This document shows, in pieces, positions 9,704 through 21,846 of a stretch of DNA of 63,954 nucleotides. The notes under the pieces are model-generated. The model saw nothing but the letters and a program-made list of their open reading frames with translations. It ran no database searches and had not been told where the DNA came from. The DNA is taken from contig DVFJ01000004.1 of assembly GCA_018713325.1 (NCBI GenBank), positions 1-63,954 of the forward strand. The letters run 5' to 3'. The position numbers and the translations under genes were made by a program. Origin of the DNA: Candidatus Onthenecus intestinigallinarum (GTDB taxonomy: Bacteria; Bacillota; Clostridia; Christensenellales; Aristaeellaceae). Position 1 is the stretch's first letter, and the number at the start of each line of letters is the position of its first letter.

Positions 9704-9706
9704 GCG

Positions 9707-10762
9707 TCAATAGGGGCGTTCGAAGGATTCGGCCGCCGCGCGGATCGATTCGTTGGCCGCAAGCACCTGCGCCACGTCGCGCACCTCGTTCTCACCCACG
9801 GCCATCCCGCGCACGATCTGCTCGTTCATCTGTGGATCGTGGTGCGAGTAGTCCATGTAGCGGTCCAGATCCAGCATCCATTCCTCCCGCGCCGCGAAGT
9901 CAAACAGCCGCACGTTGTCGTAGGCGAGCAGACGCTGCGCGAGCTGCTCGCGCGCCCACAGCTGCGTCTCACGCACGCCCGCGTCGGTCTGCAGCACCCA
10001 GTAAATCACGCTGTAGGGCGGGAAGTAGAAGTAAAACGTCGTGTCGGGGTGCGCCTCCAGGTAGGGCTTGAGGTTCAGCTCCCAGTTGCGCAGCACGCGG
10101 CCCGCAAAGTGGTCGGGCGCCGTCATCTCGTAGCGGGGCGAGTTGAAGTCATAGGAGGCGAGCGCCGTCTCGCGCGAGAAGCGCACGTCTGTCCAGGTGT
10201 ACATGGCGTCGCGCGGGTTTTCGGGCAGGTCGCCGCGCAGGTTGTAGCGCAGCGTGTTGCCAATCTCGTCAATCAATACGCCCGCGTTGAGCAGGTAGTA
10301 CACGTCGTCCAGCAAGCTGTCGTTCCACAGGTATTCGGGCAGCGGGTTGGACGGGCTGTCCGCGGGCATGGCAAAGCTCGTCACATCCAGCGCGTAAAAG
10401 ACCGCCGCCATCTCGTGGGTGCCAAACGCGATGTCCAGTACGCGCGCGTAGTTGTACGGATAGCCGCCCTGGAAGGGCAGCTTGACGGACTGCACGCCAA
10501 AGCACGCGTCCAGCGTGGATACGCGTGTGTTCTCGATCATCGACGAGCCGACCATCACGGCGTCATATGCGTAATGACGCGCGATGCCGCTGTTGCAATA
10601 GATCTGGTTGTCATACAGCGGCGTGTAGAAGCGCGCCTGCCGGTAGTGTTCGAACGGATCGACGGCGTAGACCGTCGCGGCGCATAGAAAAAGGGCGCCA
10701 AGCGTACAGAGCATCGTCGCCACCGTCCAACGCCGAAAGCGTGGGGCGTTTTTTTGTATCAT
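9707..10762 (-). CDS. Membrane-anchored SGNH-hydrolase-like protein
   Basis: A 351-residue protein with one N-terminal membrane helix (VATMLCTLGALFLCAATVYA) and a large extracytoplasmic domain. VMVGSSMIENTR near residue 70 resembles block I of SGNH hydrolases, and YMDYSHHDPQMNEQI near the C-terminus resembles block V (Asp/His). Proteins of this layout in Firmicutes include DltD-like and alginate-acetylation-like enzymes acting on cell-wall polymers. I cannot name its substrate, and the match is by motif only. It is a single-gene unit with its own promoter at 10795-10823. Confidence 0.6.
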   Translation of the reverse strand: MIQKNAPRFRRWTVATMLCTLGALFLCAATVYAVDPFEHYRQARFYTPLYDNQIYCNSGIARHYAYDAVMVGSSMIENTRVSTLDACFGVQSVKLPFQGGYPYNYARVLDIAFGTHEMAAVFYALDVTSFAMPADSPSNPLPEYLWNDSLLDDVYYLLNAGVLIDEIGNTLRYNLRGDLPENPRDAMYTWTDVRFSRETALASYDFNSPRYEMTAPDHFAGRVLRNWELNLKPYLEAHPDTTFYFYFPPYSVIYWVLQTDAGVRETQLWAREQLAQRLLAYDNVRLFDFAAREEWMLDLDRYMDYSHHDPQMNEQIVRGMAVGENEVRDVAQVLAANESIRAAAESFERPY

Positions 10763-10794
10763 ACGAAACGGCCTCTCTGCAATAGATTTACTCC

Positions 10795-10823
10795 ATTATA
10801 CCGAATCCGCGCGCCCGGCGCAA
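10795..10823 (-). promoter_or_regulatory. Sigma-A promoter of the SGNH-like gene
   Basis: On the minus strand TTGCGC (10823-10818), a 17-bp spacer and TATAAT (10800-10795), about 33 nt before the ATG. Confidence 0.75.
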
Positions 10824-10883
10824 GATGCGCGCCCGCCCGGCGTGTTGCATAGAAAAAGGCGTCGAATCCTGTCACATCGCCGC

Positions 10884-10913
10884 TTGTATAAAGAGGGGAC
10901 AGTGCTGTATAAT
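10884..10913 (+). promoter_or_regulatory. Promoter of the MarR-activase operon
   Basis: TTGTAT at 10884-10889, an 18-bp spacer and TATAAT at 10908-10913. It is followed by the A/T-rich stretch 10918-10950, where a MarR dimer could bind its own promoter region, although I see no clean palindrome. Confidence 0.6.
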
Positions 10914-10971
10914 CGCGAATTGACGATGATCAATACTTGTGAACCAATTGGGACGGAAAGAGGGGTTACGC

Positions 10972-11433
10972 TTGAGCGAACGCGGGCAGGATCAGGAACT
11001 GCTCTTTACTTTTACGCAGGCGTTCATCGCCTCGGTGCTCATTCCCTTTCAATCGGCGTTCCGCAAGCGGCTGAGCCACATGCAGCTGAGGGTCATGCTC
11101 GCGCTGTGCGACAAGGGGCCCAGCACGATGACGGAGCTGGCCGATGCGCTGGCCGTGCCGCGCCAGCAGGCGACGCAGATTGTCGACCGCCTGCACGAGA
11201 TGGGCATGGTCGAGCGCGTGCGCGAGGAGAGCGACCGGCGCGTGGTGCGCATCTGCTGGAGCGCGGAGGGCCACCGCTACTTCGACCCGATCTGCGCGCG
11301 GTTCTATGAGGACATGAGCGCCCGGGTGCGCGCGCTGCCGCCAGGCGAGGCGCAGGCGTTTTTGCAGGCCGTGCAGACGCTGGCCGAGTTGTTGCCCAGG
11401 ATGGGCGCGGGAAGGGAGGACGCGGCACAATGA
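10972..11433 (+). CDS. MarR-family transcriptional regulator
   Basis: A 153-residue winged-helix regulator. The recognition part is MTELADALAVPRQQATQIVDRL and the wing follows as VREESDRRVVRICW, both typical of MarR. I prefer the TTG at 10972 because AAAGAGGGG lies 7-8 nt upstream; a GTG at 10939 would add 11 residues but has no ribosome binding site. The stop overlaps the start of the activase gene by 4 nt, so the regulator is translated together with the enzymes it probably controls. MarR proteins usually sense small aromatic or acyl compounds, so a thioester or organic acid could be the signal; this is inference. Confidence 0.88.
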   Translation: MSERGQDQELLFTFTQAFIASVLIPFQSAFRKRLSHMQLRVMLALCDKGPSTMTELADALAVPRQQATQIVDRLHEMGMVERVREESDRRVVRICWSAEGHRYFDPICARFYEDMSARVRALPPGEAQAFLQAVQTLAELLPRMGAGREDAAQ

Positions 11434-14396
11434 GCGATCAGAACATGCTGCACGTCGGGTTGGACGTGGGCTCTACGACGATCAAGTGCGTCGTGCTCGA
11501 CGCGCGCGAGCAGATCGTCTATTCTTCCTATGAGCGGCACTTTGCGCGCATCACGCAAAAGACGCTCGAATTGCTGGAGACACTTGAGCGCGAGGTCGTG
11601 CACGGCGCGCCCGTGACGCTGACGATCTCGGGCTCGGCGGGCATGGGCATGGCGCAGGGCGCGGACATCCCCTTCCTGCAGGAGGTCTATGCGACCAAGC
11701 TGGCCGCCGACCGCTGGCTGCCCGGCACGGACGTCATCATCGAGCTGGGCGGCGAGGACGCGAAGATCCTGTTTCTGCAGGGCATGATGGAGGTGCGCAT
11801 GAACGGCTCGTGCGCCGGCGGTACGGGCGCGTTCATCGATCAGATGGCCACGCTGCTGGATGTGACGCCCGCGCGCATGGACGAGCTGGCCGAGAAGGCC
11901 ACGCGCACATACACCATCGCCTCGCGCTGCGGCGTGTTCGCCAAGACGGACATCCAGCCGCTGCTCAACCAGGGCGCGGCGCACGAGGACATCGCCCGCT
12001 CGATCTTCGTGGCCGTGGTCAATCAGACGATTGCGGGCCTGGCGCAGGGCCGGCCCATCGAGGGCAACGTCGTATACCTGGGCGGGCCGCTGACATTCCT
12101 GCCGCAGCTGCGCGCCTGCTTTGACAAGGGCCTGGGCATCAAGGGCCTCAGTCCGCAGAACGCGCTGTACTACGTCGCGCTGGGCGCGGCCAGCCACCGC
12201 GAGACGCCCGTGCGCCTGGGAGAGGCCATGGAGCGCCTGAAGGCGTTCCACGCGGGCGAGAGCTACAACGCGCTGCCGCCGCTGTTTGCATCCGAGGCGG
12301 AGTACGAGGCGTTCGCCGCGCGCCACGCGAAGGACGCCGTGCCGATCCTCGATCCCTCGGCCTATGAGGGCGACGTGTTCCTGGGCATCGACGCGGGTTC
12401 CACGACGCTCAAGTGCGCGGTGACGGACGGAGACGGCCGCCTGCTGCTGACGAGCTACCGCTCCAACAGCGGCGATCCCGTGCCGCTGATCCGCGAGTTC
12501 CTGCTCAAGCTGCTGGAGGAATACCCGCGCCTGCACGTGCGCCGCGCCGCGGTCACCGGCTACGGCGAGGAGCTGATCCAGCACGCGTTCGGCATCGACG
12601 ACGGCCTGGTCGAGACGGTCGCGCACTTCACGGCCGCCAAGGCGTTCATGCCCGACGTCGACTTCGTCATCGACATCGGCGGGCAGGACATCAAGTGCTT
12701 CAAGGTACACGGCGGCGTGATCGACAACATCTTCCTCAACGAGGCGTGCTCGTCCGGCTGCGGCTCGTTCCTGCAGACGTTCGCCAGCGCGCTGGGCTAC
12801 TCCATCGCGGACTTTGCGCGCCTGGGCCTGAAGAGCAAGCGCCCCGTGGACCTGGGCTCGCGCTGCACGGTGTTCATGAACTCCTCCGTCAAACAGGCGC
12901 AGAAGGATGGCGCCGAGGTGGAGGACATCTCCGCGGGCCTGTCCATCTCCGTGGTCAAGAACGCGCTGTATAAGGTCATCCGCGCGGCCAGCGCCGATCA
13001 GCTGGGCCGGCGCATCGTCGTGCAGGGCGGTACGTTCCTCAACGACGCGGTGCTGCGCGCGTTCGAGCAGGAGCTGGGCGTTGAGGTCGTGCGCCCCGAC
13101 ATCGCGGGGCTCATGGGCGCATACGGCGCGGCGCTGCACGCGCGCACGATGGATGTGCTCAAGGGCGGCAGGACGTCGCTTTGCACGCTGCAGGAGCTGC
13201 ATGCGTTCGCGCACGAATCGCGCACCGTGCAGTGCGGCCTGTGCGAAAACCACTGCCGCCTGACGGTGCATACCTTCCCCGGCGGACGGCGCTACATCGC
13301 AGGCAACCGCTGCGACCGGCCGACGACGGGTAAGGCGCAGGACCTGTCCGAGCTTAATCTGTATGCCTATAAGCGCGAGCGGCTGACTTCCCTGTGCCCC
13401 ACGGCGGACGCCAAGCCGGACGGACGGCCGCGCATCGGCATGCCGATGGGCCTGAATGTGTACGAGATGCTGCCGTTCTGGCATGCGTTCTTCGACCGGC
13501 TCGGCTTTGAGCTGGTCACCTCGCCGCTGTCCAGCCGCAAGCTGTACGTCTCCGGCCAGGCGACGATCCCATCCGACACGGTGTGCTTCCCGGCCAAGCT
13601 GATGCACGGGCACGTGCAGGCGCTGCTCGACGCGGGCGTGGACACGATCTTCTACCCCTGCATGTCCTACAACTTCGACGAGAAGCTGGGCGACAATCAC
13701 TATAACTGCCCCGTCGTCGCCTACTATCCCGAGGTGCTCGGCGCGAACATGCCCCGCCTGTCCGGCGTCACGTTCATCAAGGACTATGTGGGCGTGCACC
13801 GCCGCCACGACTTCCCGCGCAAGATGACCGAGGTGCTGCAAAAGCACTTCCCGCAGGTGAAGCTGCGCGATGTGCGCGCCGCGTCGGACGCGGCCTATGC
13901 GGCCTATGACGCCTACATGCGCGACATCCGCGAGCGCGGCGAGCGGATCGTGCGGCGCGCGCGCGCGGAGGGCAGGCCCATCGTCGTGCTGGCCGGGCGT
14001 CCCTATCACGTGGATCCCGAGATCAACCACGGCATCGACCGGCTGATCGCGGGCTTCGGCGTGGCGGTCGTCACGGAGGACGCGCTCTCGCACTACATGA
14101 AGAAGGCGCCCACGGGCGTGCTCAACCAGTGGACGTACCACGCGCGCCTGTACGCCGCGGCGCGCTACATCGCCGGGCAGCCGGACATGAACCTCGTGCA
14201 GCTCGTGTCGTTCGGCTGCGGCGTGGACGCCATCACGACCGACGAGGTGCGCGAGATCCTGGAGGGCGAGGGCAAGATCTACACGCAGATCAAGATCGAC
14301 GAGATCACCAACCTGGGCGCCGTCAAGATCCGCCTGCGCAGTCTGTTCGCGGCGATCGAACAGCAGGAACTGGCCAAGGGGAGGAAGGACGCATGA
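11430..14396 (+). CDS. Acyl-CoA dehydratase activase with duplicated ASKHA domain and DUF2229
   Basis: A 988-residue protein of the BadF/BcrA/HgdC family (COG1924 fused to COG3580). Two activase domains follow each other. The first starts HVGLDVGSTTIKCVVLD and the second, near residue 315, FLGIDAGSTTLKCAVTD; both are ATP-binding ASKHA folds. Each keeps the cysteines that hold a [4Fe-4S] cluster in HgdC: NGSCAGGTGAFID with ASRCGVF in the first, and NEACSSGCGSF with GSRCTVF in the second. After a CGLCENHC motif near residue 600 comes the DUF2229 region, related to dehydratase subunits. In known relatives, the activase couples ATP hydrolysis to low-potential electron transfer into a partner dehydratase or benzoyl-CoA-reductase-like protein. 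The partner is probably the next gene, which overlaps by 4 nt. The substrate is not known for this subfamily. Confidence 0.88.
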   Translation: MSDQNMLHVGLDVGSTTIKCVVLDAREQIVYSSYERHFARITQKTLELLETLEREVVHGAPVTLTISGSAGMGMAQGADIPFLQEVYATKLAADRWLPGTDVIIELGGEDAKILFLQGMMEVRMNGSCAGGTGAFIDQMATLLDVTPARMDELAEKATRTYTIASRCGVFAKTDIQPLLNQGAAHEDIARSIFVAVVNQTIAGLAQGRPIEGNVVYLGGPLTFLPQLRACFDKGLGIKGLSPQNALYYVALGAASHRETPVRLGEAMERLKAFHAGESYNALPPLFASEAEYEAFAARHAKDAVPILDPSAYEGDVFLGIDAGSTTLKCAVTDGDGRLLLTSYRSNSGDPVPLIREFLLKLLEEYPRLHVRRAAVTGYGEELIQHAFGIDDGLVETVAHFTAAKAFMPDVDFVIDIGGQDIKCFKVHGGVIDNIFLNEACSSGCGSFLQTFASALGYSIADFARLGLKSKRPVDLGSRCTVFMNSSVKQAQKDGAEVEDISAGLSISVVKNALYKVIRAASADQLGRRIVVQGGTFLNDAVLRAFEQELGVEVVRPDIAGLMGAYGAALHARTMDVLKGGRTSLCTLQELHAFAHESRTVQCGLCENHCRLTVHTFPGGRRYIAGNRCDRPTTGKAQDLSELNLYAYKRERLTSLCPTADAKPDGRPRIGMPMGLNVYEMLPFWHAFFDRLGFELVTSPLSSRKLYVSGQATIPSDTVCFPAKLMHGHVQALLDAGVDTIFYPCMSYNFDEKLGDNHYNCPVVAYYPEVLGANMPRLSGVTFIKDYVGVHRRHDFPRKMTEVLQKHFPQVKLRDVRAASDAAYAAYDAYMRDIRERGERIVRRARAEGRPIVVLAGRPYHVDPEINHGIDRLIAGFGVAVVTEDALSHYMKKAPTGVLNQWTYHARLYAAARYIAGQPDMNLVQLVSFGCGVDAITTDEVREILEGEGKIYTQIKIDEITNLGAVKIRLRSLFAAIEQQELAKGRKDA

Positions 14397-15694
14397 GCCA
14401 TACCAGCGGACATACGGTCTATACGAAGAAGATGCACGAGGAGGGCTACACCATCCTCATCCCGAACATGGCGGAGATCCACTTCGAGCTCGTGCGCAAC
14501 GTCTTTGAGCTCTATGGCCACAAGACCGTGCTGCTCAAGAACAGCGGCCCCAACGTCGTGCAGGAGGGCCTCAAGTACGTGCACAACGACACGTGCTATC
14601 CGGCGCTGCTCGTCATCGGGCAGATGATGGACGCGCTGCACTCGGGCCAGTACGACCTGCACAGGACCGCGCTGATCATTACGCAGACGGGCGGCGGCTG
14701 CCGCGCGAGCAATTACATCCACCTGCTGCGCAAGGCCCTGAAGAAGGCCGGGATGGAATACATCCCCGTCATCTCGCTCAATCTCTCCGGCCTGGAGCGC
14801 GCCAGCGGCTTCAAGCTGTCCATCCCGCTGCTGCGGCGCGCAATCGCGGCGCTCGTCTACGGCGACTGCCTGATGCACCTGGCCAACCAGACGCGGCCCT
14901 ACGAACTGCATGCGGGAGAGACGGACGCGCTGATCAAAAAGTGGATCCAGGAGCTGACGGCGCAGTTCGCCAGGGGGCGCGGCATGCGCACGGGCCCCAT
15001 GCGCAGGAACCTGGAGCGCATCGCCGACGAGTTCGACGCCATCGAGCGCTCGCACGAGAAGAAGACGCGCGTGGGCATCGTCGGCGAGATCTACGTCAAG
15101 TACGCGAGCCTGGGCAACAACGATCTGGAGGCGTTCCTGCGCGAGCAGGACTGCGAGTACATGGTGCCGGGCATCATGGGCTTTGCGCTGTTCAAGACGG
15201 ACAACCGCCTGGAGGACATCCGCCTCTACGGCGGCAATCCGCTCAAGTACGCAGTGTGCACACTGCTCAAGGGCTTCCTCACGCGCATGGAGACGATCCT
15301 GATCGAGGCGATCCGCAAGCATCCGTCCTTCGTTGCGCCCTCGTCGTTTGAGCACACGAAGAGCCTGGTGAAGAACGTCATCGGCTACGGCAGCAAGATG
15401 GGCGAGGGCTGGCTGCTCACCGCCGAGATGATCGAGCTCACGGAAAACGGCTATGCCAACATCGTGTGCACGCAGCCGTTCGGCTGCCTGCCCAACCACA
15501 TCTGCGGCAAGGGCATGATCCGCCGCATCCGCGAGCTGTACCCGCAGGCGAACATCGTGCCCATCGACTACGACCCCAGCGCCACGCGCGTCAACCAGGA
15601 GAACCGCATCCGCCTCATGCTCTGCGTCGCGCGCGGGGAGGAGGCGCCTGCCGCCCACGCCGAGCCCGCCATGGCTGCGGGCGAGGCGCAATGA
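14393..15694 (+). CDS. HgdB-like 2-hydroxyacyl-CoA dehydratase-related protein
   Basis: A 433-residue protein of the COG3581 type. It holds conserved cysteines in YVHNDTCYPALLVIGQM, in ITQTGGGCRASNYIHLLRKA and in QPFGCLPNHICGKGM, which could bind an iron-sulfur cluster as in the HgdB/BcrB family. In many Clostridia this domain is fused to the activase and DUF2229 in one chain of about 1400 residues; here it is a separate gene translationally coupled by ATGA. True 2-hydroxyglutaryl-CoA dehydratases have HgdA and HgdB subunits, and neither CoA-transferase nor electron-transfer flavoprotein genes are nearby, so a role in amino-acid fermentation is not supported. The last 20 residues are an Ala/Glu-rich tail. 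Confidence 0.85.
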   Translation: MSHTSGHTVYTKKMHEEGYTILIPNMAEIHFELVRNVFELYGHKTVLLKNSGPNVVQEGLKYVHNDTCYPALLVIGQMMDALHSGQYDLHRTALIITQTGGGCRASNYIHLLRKALKKAGMEYIPVISLNLSGLERASGFKLSIPLLRRAIAALVYGDCLMHLANQTRPYELHAGETDALIKKWIQELTAQFARGRGMRTGPMRRNLERIADEFDAIERSHEKKTRVGIVGEIYVKYASLGNNDLEAFLREQDCEYMVPGIMGFALFKTDNRLEDIRLYGGNPLKYAVCTLLKGFLTRMETILIEAIRKHPSFVAPSSFEHTKSLVKNVIGYGSKMGEGWLLTAEMIELTENGYANIVCTQPFGCLPNHICGKGMIRRIRELYPQANIVPIDYDPSATRVNQENRIRLMLCVARGEEAPAAHAEPAMAAGEAQ

Positions 15695-15703
15695 CGAGGC
15701 GCA

Positions 15704-15739
15704 AACGCCGCCGTGCCCGATCGGGCGCGGCGGCGTTGT
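15704..15739. terminator. Bidirectional terminator between convergent operons
   Basis: An inverted repeat (AACGCCGCCG.GCCCGA / TCGGGC.CGGCGGCGTT) spans 15704-15736 between the HgdB-like gene and the minus-strand flavoprotein operon. Confidence 0.8.
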
Positions 15740-15744
15740 CTATG

Positions 15745-17361
15745 TCAGAAGGTCTCCGGCGCGAGCGCATGCAGCACGCGCTCTGCGGCGCGCAGGCCGT
15801 CCACGGCGGCGGAGGTGATGCCGCCCGCGTATCCAGCACCCTCGCCCGCCGGATAGAGGCCGGGCAGCCCCACCGACTGGCCGTCCTCGCCGCGCAGAAT
15901 GCGCACCGGCGAGGAGGAGCGCGTCTCGGGCCCGGTCAGCACGGCGTCGGGCATCGCAAAGCCATGCAGCCGCCGGTCCAGCAGCGGGATCGCCTCGCGC
16001 ATGGCGTCCGTCACAAAGCCGGGCAGGCAGGCGCGCAGGTCGCCGGGCGTGACGCCGGGCCGGTATGTCGGGCGGACGGCCCCGAGCGCGGCGCTCTCCC
16101 GCCCGAGCAGGAAGTCCTCCACCCGCTGCGCGGGCGCGCGGTAGTCGCCCCCGCCCGCGCGGAATGCGCGTTGCTCCCACTCGCGCTGCAGCTGCATGCC
16201 GGCCAGGGGATGATCGCCGGGAAAGTCCGCGGGCGATATGCCCACGAGCAGCGCGCTGTTGGCGTTTTCGCCGTCGCGCGCAAAGGCGCTCATGCCGTTG
16301 GTCACGACGCCGCCCGCCTCGCTCGTCGCCGCGACGACCTCGCCGCCGGGGCACATGCAGAAGGTGTATACGTCGCGCCCGGAGGGCAGGTGCACGGCGA
16401 GCTTGTAGTCCGCCGCGCCCAGCGCCGGATGCCCGGCGAACGCGCCGTACTGCGCGCGGTCGATCACCCGCTGGGGATGCTCGATGCGCGCACCCAGCGA
16501 AAAGGGCTTGGGCTGCAGGGGCACGCCCAGGTCCAGAAGCATCTCGAACGTGTCGCGCGCGCTGTGGCCGATGGCCAGCACGACGGCCCGCGCCGCCTCC
16601 TCGCGCATGCCCTCCGGCATCTCGTAGGCCACGGCCGCGACGCGGCCGCCGCGCACGTGCAGCGCGCACAGGCGCGCGCGGAACCGCACCTCGCCGCCCA
16701 GGCGCACGATCTCCTCCCGGATGCCGCGAACGACCGCGGCGAGCCTGTCCGTGCCGATGTGCGGCTTTTGCTGATAGAGGATCTCCTCCGGCGCGCCGTG
16801 CGAAACGAAGACGTCCAGCACCGTGCGGCAGCGCGGGTCCTTGATGCCAGTCGTCAGCTTGCCGTCGGAGAACGTGCCCGCGCCGCCCTCGCCGAACTGT
16901 ACGTTGCTCTGCGGGCTGAACGCGCCGCCGGCGAAGAACGCCTGTACGCGCTGCGTGCGCGTCTGGACGTCCTCGCCGCGCTCGAGCAGCAGCGGGCAGG
17001 CTCCGGCGCGCGCGAGCGCCAGCGCGGCAAACAGGCCGGCGGGTCCGGCGCCCACGACGACGGGACGCGGCTGCGGGGCGCTGGCGAGACGGCGCGAAGG
17101 CGCGGCCTTGGCCGGCGCAAGCAGGCTGGCCTGCACGCCGGACGGCAGGCGGCGCAGCACGCGCTGCTCGTCCGCGCGCAGCGCCACGTCCAGCGTGAGC
17201 ACGAAGTGGACGTCGCGCTTGTCGCGCGCGTCGACGCTCTTTTTGGCGACGCGAGCGCTCAGAACGTTCTGAACGGGCAGGTTCAGCCTATGCGCGGCGA
17301 GCGCGACCAGCCCGTCCGGCGCAAGGTCGAGCGGGGCTTTGACGTTGGCAATGCGAATCAT
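15745..17361 (-). CDS. FAD-dependent oxidoreductase (YtfP/FixC-like dehydrogenase family)
   Basis: A 538-residue flavoprotein. The start is the ATG at 17361, preceded by GAAAGGA and giving MIRIANVKAPLD; an upstream extension lacks family similarity. The N-terminal 80 residues form the small domain typical of this family (KKSVDARDKRDVHFVLTLD). The FAD-binding Rossmann motif is VVVGAGPAGLFAALALA, followed by FGEGGAGTFSDGKLTT. The C-terminal part has GLYPAGEGAGYAGGITSAA. Family members are widespread in Clostridia and annotated only as NAD(P)/FAD-dependent dehydrogenases. It is the last gene of an apparent operon with another flavoprotein and lacZ. Confidence 0.85.
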   Translation of the reverse strand: MIRIANVKAPLDLAPDGLVALAAHRLNLPVQNVLSARVAKKSVDARDKRDVHFVLTLDVALRADEQRVLRRLPSGVQASLLAPAKAAPSRRLASAPQPRPVVVGAGPAGLFAALALARAGACPLLLERGEDVQTRTQRVQAFFAGGAFSPQSNVQFGEGGAGTFSDGKLTTGIKDPRCRTVLDVFVSHGAPEEILYQQKPHIGTDRLAAVVRGIREEIVRLGGEVRFRARLCALHVRGGRVAAVAYEMPEGMREEAARAVVLAIGHSARDTFEMLLDLGVPLQPKPFSLGARIEHPQRVIDRAQYGAFAGHPALGAADYKLAVHLPSGRDVYTFCMCPGGEVVAATSEAGGVVTNGMSAFARDGENANSALLVGISPADFPGDHPLAGMQLQREWEQRAFRAGGGDYRAPAQRVEDFLLGRESAALGAVRPTYRPGVTPGDLRACLPGFVTDAMREAIPLLDRRLHGFAMPDAVLTGPETRSSSPVRILRGEDGQSVGLPGLYPAGEGAGYAGGITSAAVDGLRAAERVLHALAPETF

Positions 17362-17401
17362 GTCGTGTCCTTTCCTCCAACAAAGACGGGTGGTGAAGCG
17401 G

Positions 17402-18628
17402 TCAGGGCTGTGCGGCGGCCCGCCCGGCGAGCAGGCCGGTCGCCCACGCAAAGTGCAGGTTGAACCCGCCGCAGCGGCCGTCCACGTCGAGCGTCTCGCC
17501 GGTGATGTACAGCCCGGGGATCAGACGGGAGGCCAGCGTCGCGGGCTCGACCTCGTCGGTGGGCACGCCTCCGGCGGTGACCTGCGCGCTGTCAAAGCCC
17601 TGTACGCCCGTAACGGGAAACGCCATGCCGAACAGCGTATGCAGCAGCGCCCTGCGCTCCTTTTCGCCAAGCGCGCCGCAGCGGGCATCCGGCGCGACGT
17701 CCGCGTCGGCCAGGACGGCCTCGCCCAGGCGGCGGTGCAGTACGCCGGTCCAGAGCGCCGAGGCCGGCTCTTGGGCAAACGCATCCAGTCGCGCAGAGAG
17801 GAACAGCGCGCGCGCCTCCGGCGGCAGCTCGGGCAGCAGGTTGAGCCGCACGCAAACGTCGCGCCCTGCGCCGATCAGGCGCGCGGACAGGCCGGACAGC
17901 TGAAAGATCGGATAGCCGGACAGCCCGTAGTCCGTGAACAGCACTTCGCCCTCCTCTAGGGAGACGGCGGCGCCATCTGCCAGCAGCGTCGCCTCGGCCT
18001 GCGCGCGGATGCCCTTGAGGCTGCGCAGCGCCCGGTGACGGCAGCGCAGCTGCGTGAGCGCGGGATAGAGCGGCGTGACGGTGTGCCCCAGCGGCGTGAG
18101 CAGCGCATACGCGGCGCCGTCCGAGCCGAAGTGCGGCGCGGCCTTGCCGCCGCACGCGCACACGACGCGCTCTGCGCGCAGATACGAGCCGTCCTCGAGC
18201 GAGACGGAGAAGCCGCCCTTGCGCGAGGGCGAGATGGAGACGGCGCGCGCGCCGGTGCGCACGTCCACGCCTGCCCCGGCCAGGCCACGGCGCAGCACGT
18301 CGAGCACGGCGGCGGCCTGCCCGCTGCGCGGATAGACGCGGCCCTCCTCCTCCGTGCGCGTCATCAGGCCCAGGGAGGAGAAGAACGAGAGCACGTCGCG
18401 CAGCGGCGCGGCTGCGAGCACCTCGCGCACGAATGCGATGTCGCCGTGATAGTCCGCAGGCGAGAGGCGCGCGTTGGTCAGGTTGCAGCGCCCGTTGCCC
18501 GTGGCCAGCAGCTTGCGGCCGACGCGTTCGCCGCGCTCGAGCAGCGTGACGCGCGCACCTGCGCGCGCCGCGGAGACGGCGGCGGTGAGGCCGCTGGCCC
18601 CACCGCCGAGAATCAGGACGTTTTGCAT
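17402..18628 (-). CDS. BaiN/HI0933-family flavoprotein
   Basis: A 408-residue FAD-binding protein of the HI0933/YhiN family. Visible motifs are the dinucleotide fold VLILGGGASGLTAAVSAARA, the family signature GRKLLATGNGRCNLTN, and the C-terminal GLYITGETLDVDGRCGGFNL. The family includes BaiN, a flavoenzyme proposed to act in bile-acid dehydroxylation in Clostridium scindens, and proteins labelled aminoacetone oxidase; general function is unsettled. Its ATG lies only 3 nt after the lacZ stop, so it is very probably cotranscribed with lacZ. Confidence 0.85.
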   Translation of the reverse strand: MQNVLILGGGASGLTAAVSAARAGARVTLLERGERVGRKLLATGNGRCNLTNARLSPADYHGDIAFVREVLAAAPLRDVLSFFSSLGLMTRTEEEGRVYPRSGQAAAVLDVLRRGLAGAGVDVRTGARAVSISPSRKGGFSVSLEDGSYLRAERVVCACGGKAAPHFGSDGAAYALLTPLGHTVTPLYPALTQLRCRHRALRSLKGIRAQAEATLLADGAAVSLEEGEVLFTDYGLSGYPIFQLSGLSARLIGAGRDVCVRLNLLPELPPEARALFLSARLDAFAQEPASALWTGVLHRRLGEAVLADADVAPDARCGALGEKERRALLHTLFGMAFPVTGVQGFDSAQVTAGGVPTDEVEPATLASRLIPGLYITGETLDVDGRCGGFNLHFAWATGLLAGRAAAQP

Positions 18629-18631
18629 GGA

Positions 18632-21700
<3,069 letters not shown>

Positions 21701-21708
21701 TTACCTGT

Positions 21709-21737
21709 ATTGTATCAGCCGCGGCACAAATATGCAA
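21709..21737 (-). promoter_or_regulatory. Sigma-A promoter of the lacZ operon
   Basis: On the minus strand TTGCAT (21737-21732), a 17-bp spacer and TACAAT (21714-21709), leaving a leader of about 50 nt. Confidence 0.7.
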
Positions 21738-21806
21738 CGGCAATTGCGCAGCATTTTCCAGGCCTTGACCGGTTGTCGATTGCGCCTACCCGCGCGGCGC
21801 AAAATA

Positions 21807-21815
21807 TGCTATAAT
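21807..21815 (+). promoter_or_regulatory. Extended -10 promoter of the exopolysaccharide operon
   Basis: TGCTATAAT is an extended -10 element (TG-N-TATAAT). The -35 region is poor, as usual for this promoter type. Transcription would start about 25 nt before the first glycosyltransferase gene. Confidence 0.65.
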
Positions 21816-21846
21816 TGAAGCGCATACAGGTTTGCGAAAGGGGCGG

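Noticed and set aside
11304..14141. Long minus-strand open frame of more than 900 codons opposite the activase gene
   Set aside because: It is rich in Arg, His, Ala and Val with no motif, the usual mirror of a GC-rich coding strand; the plus-strand protein has clear domains.
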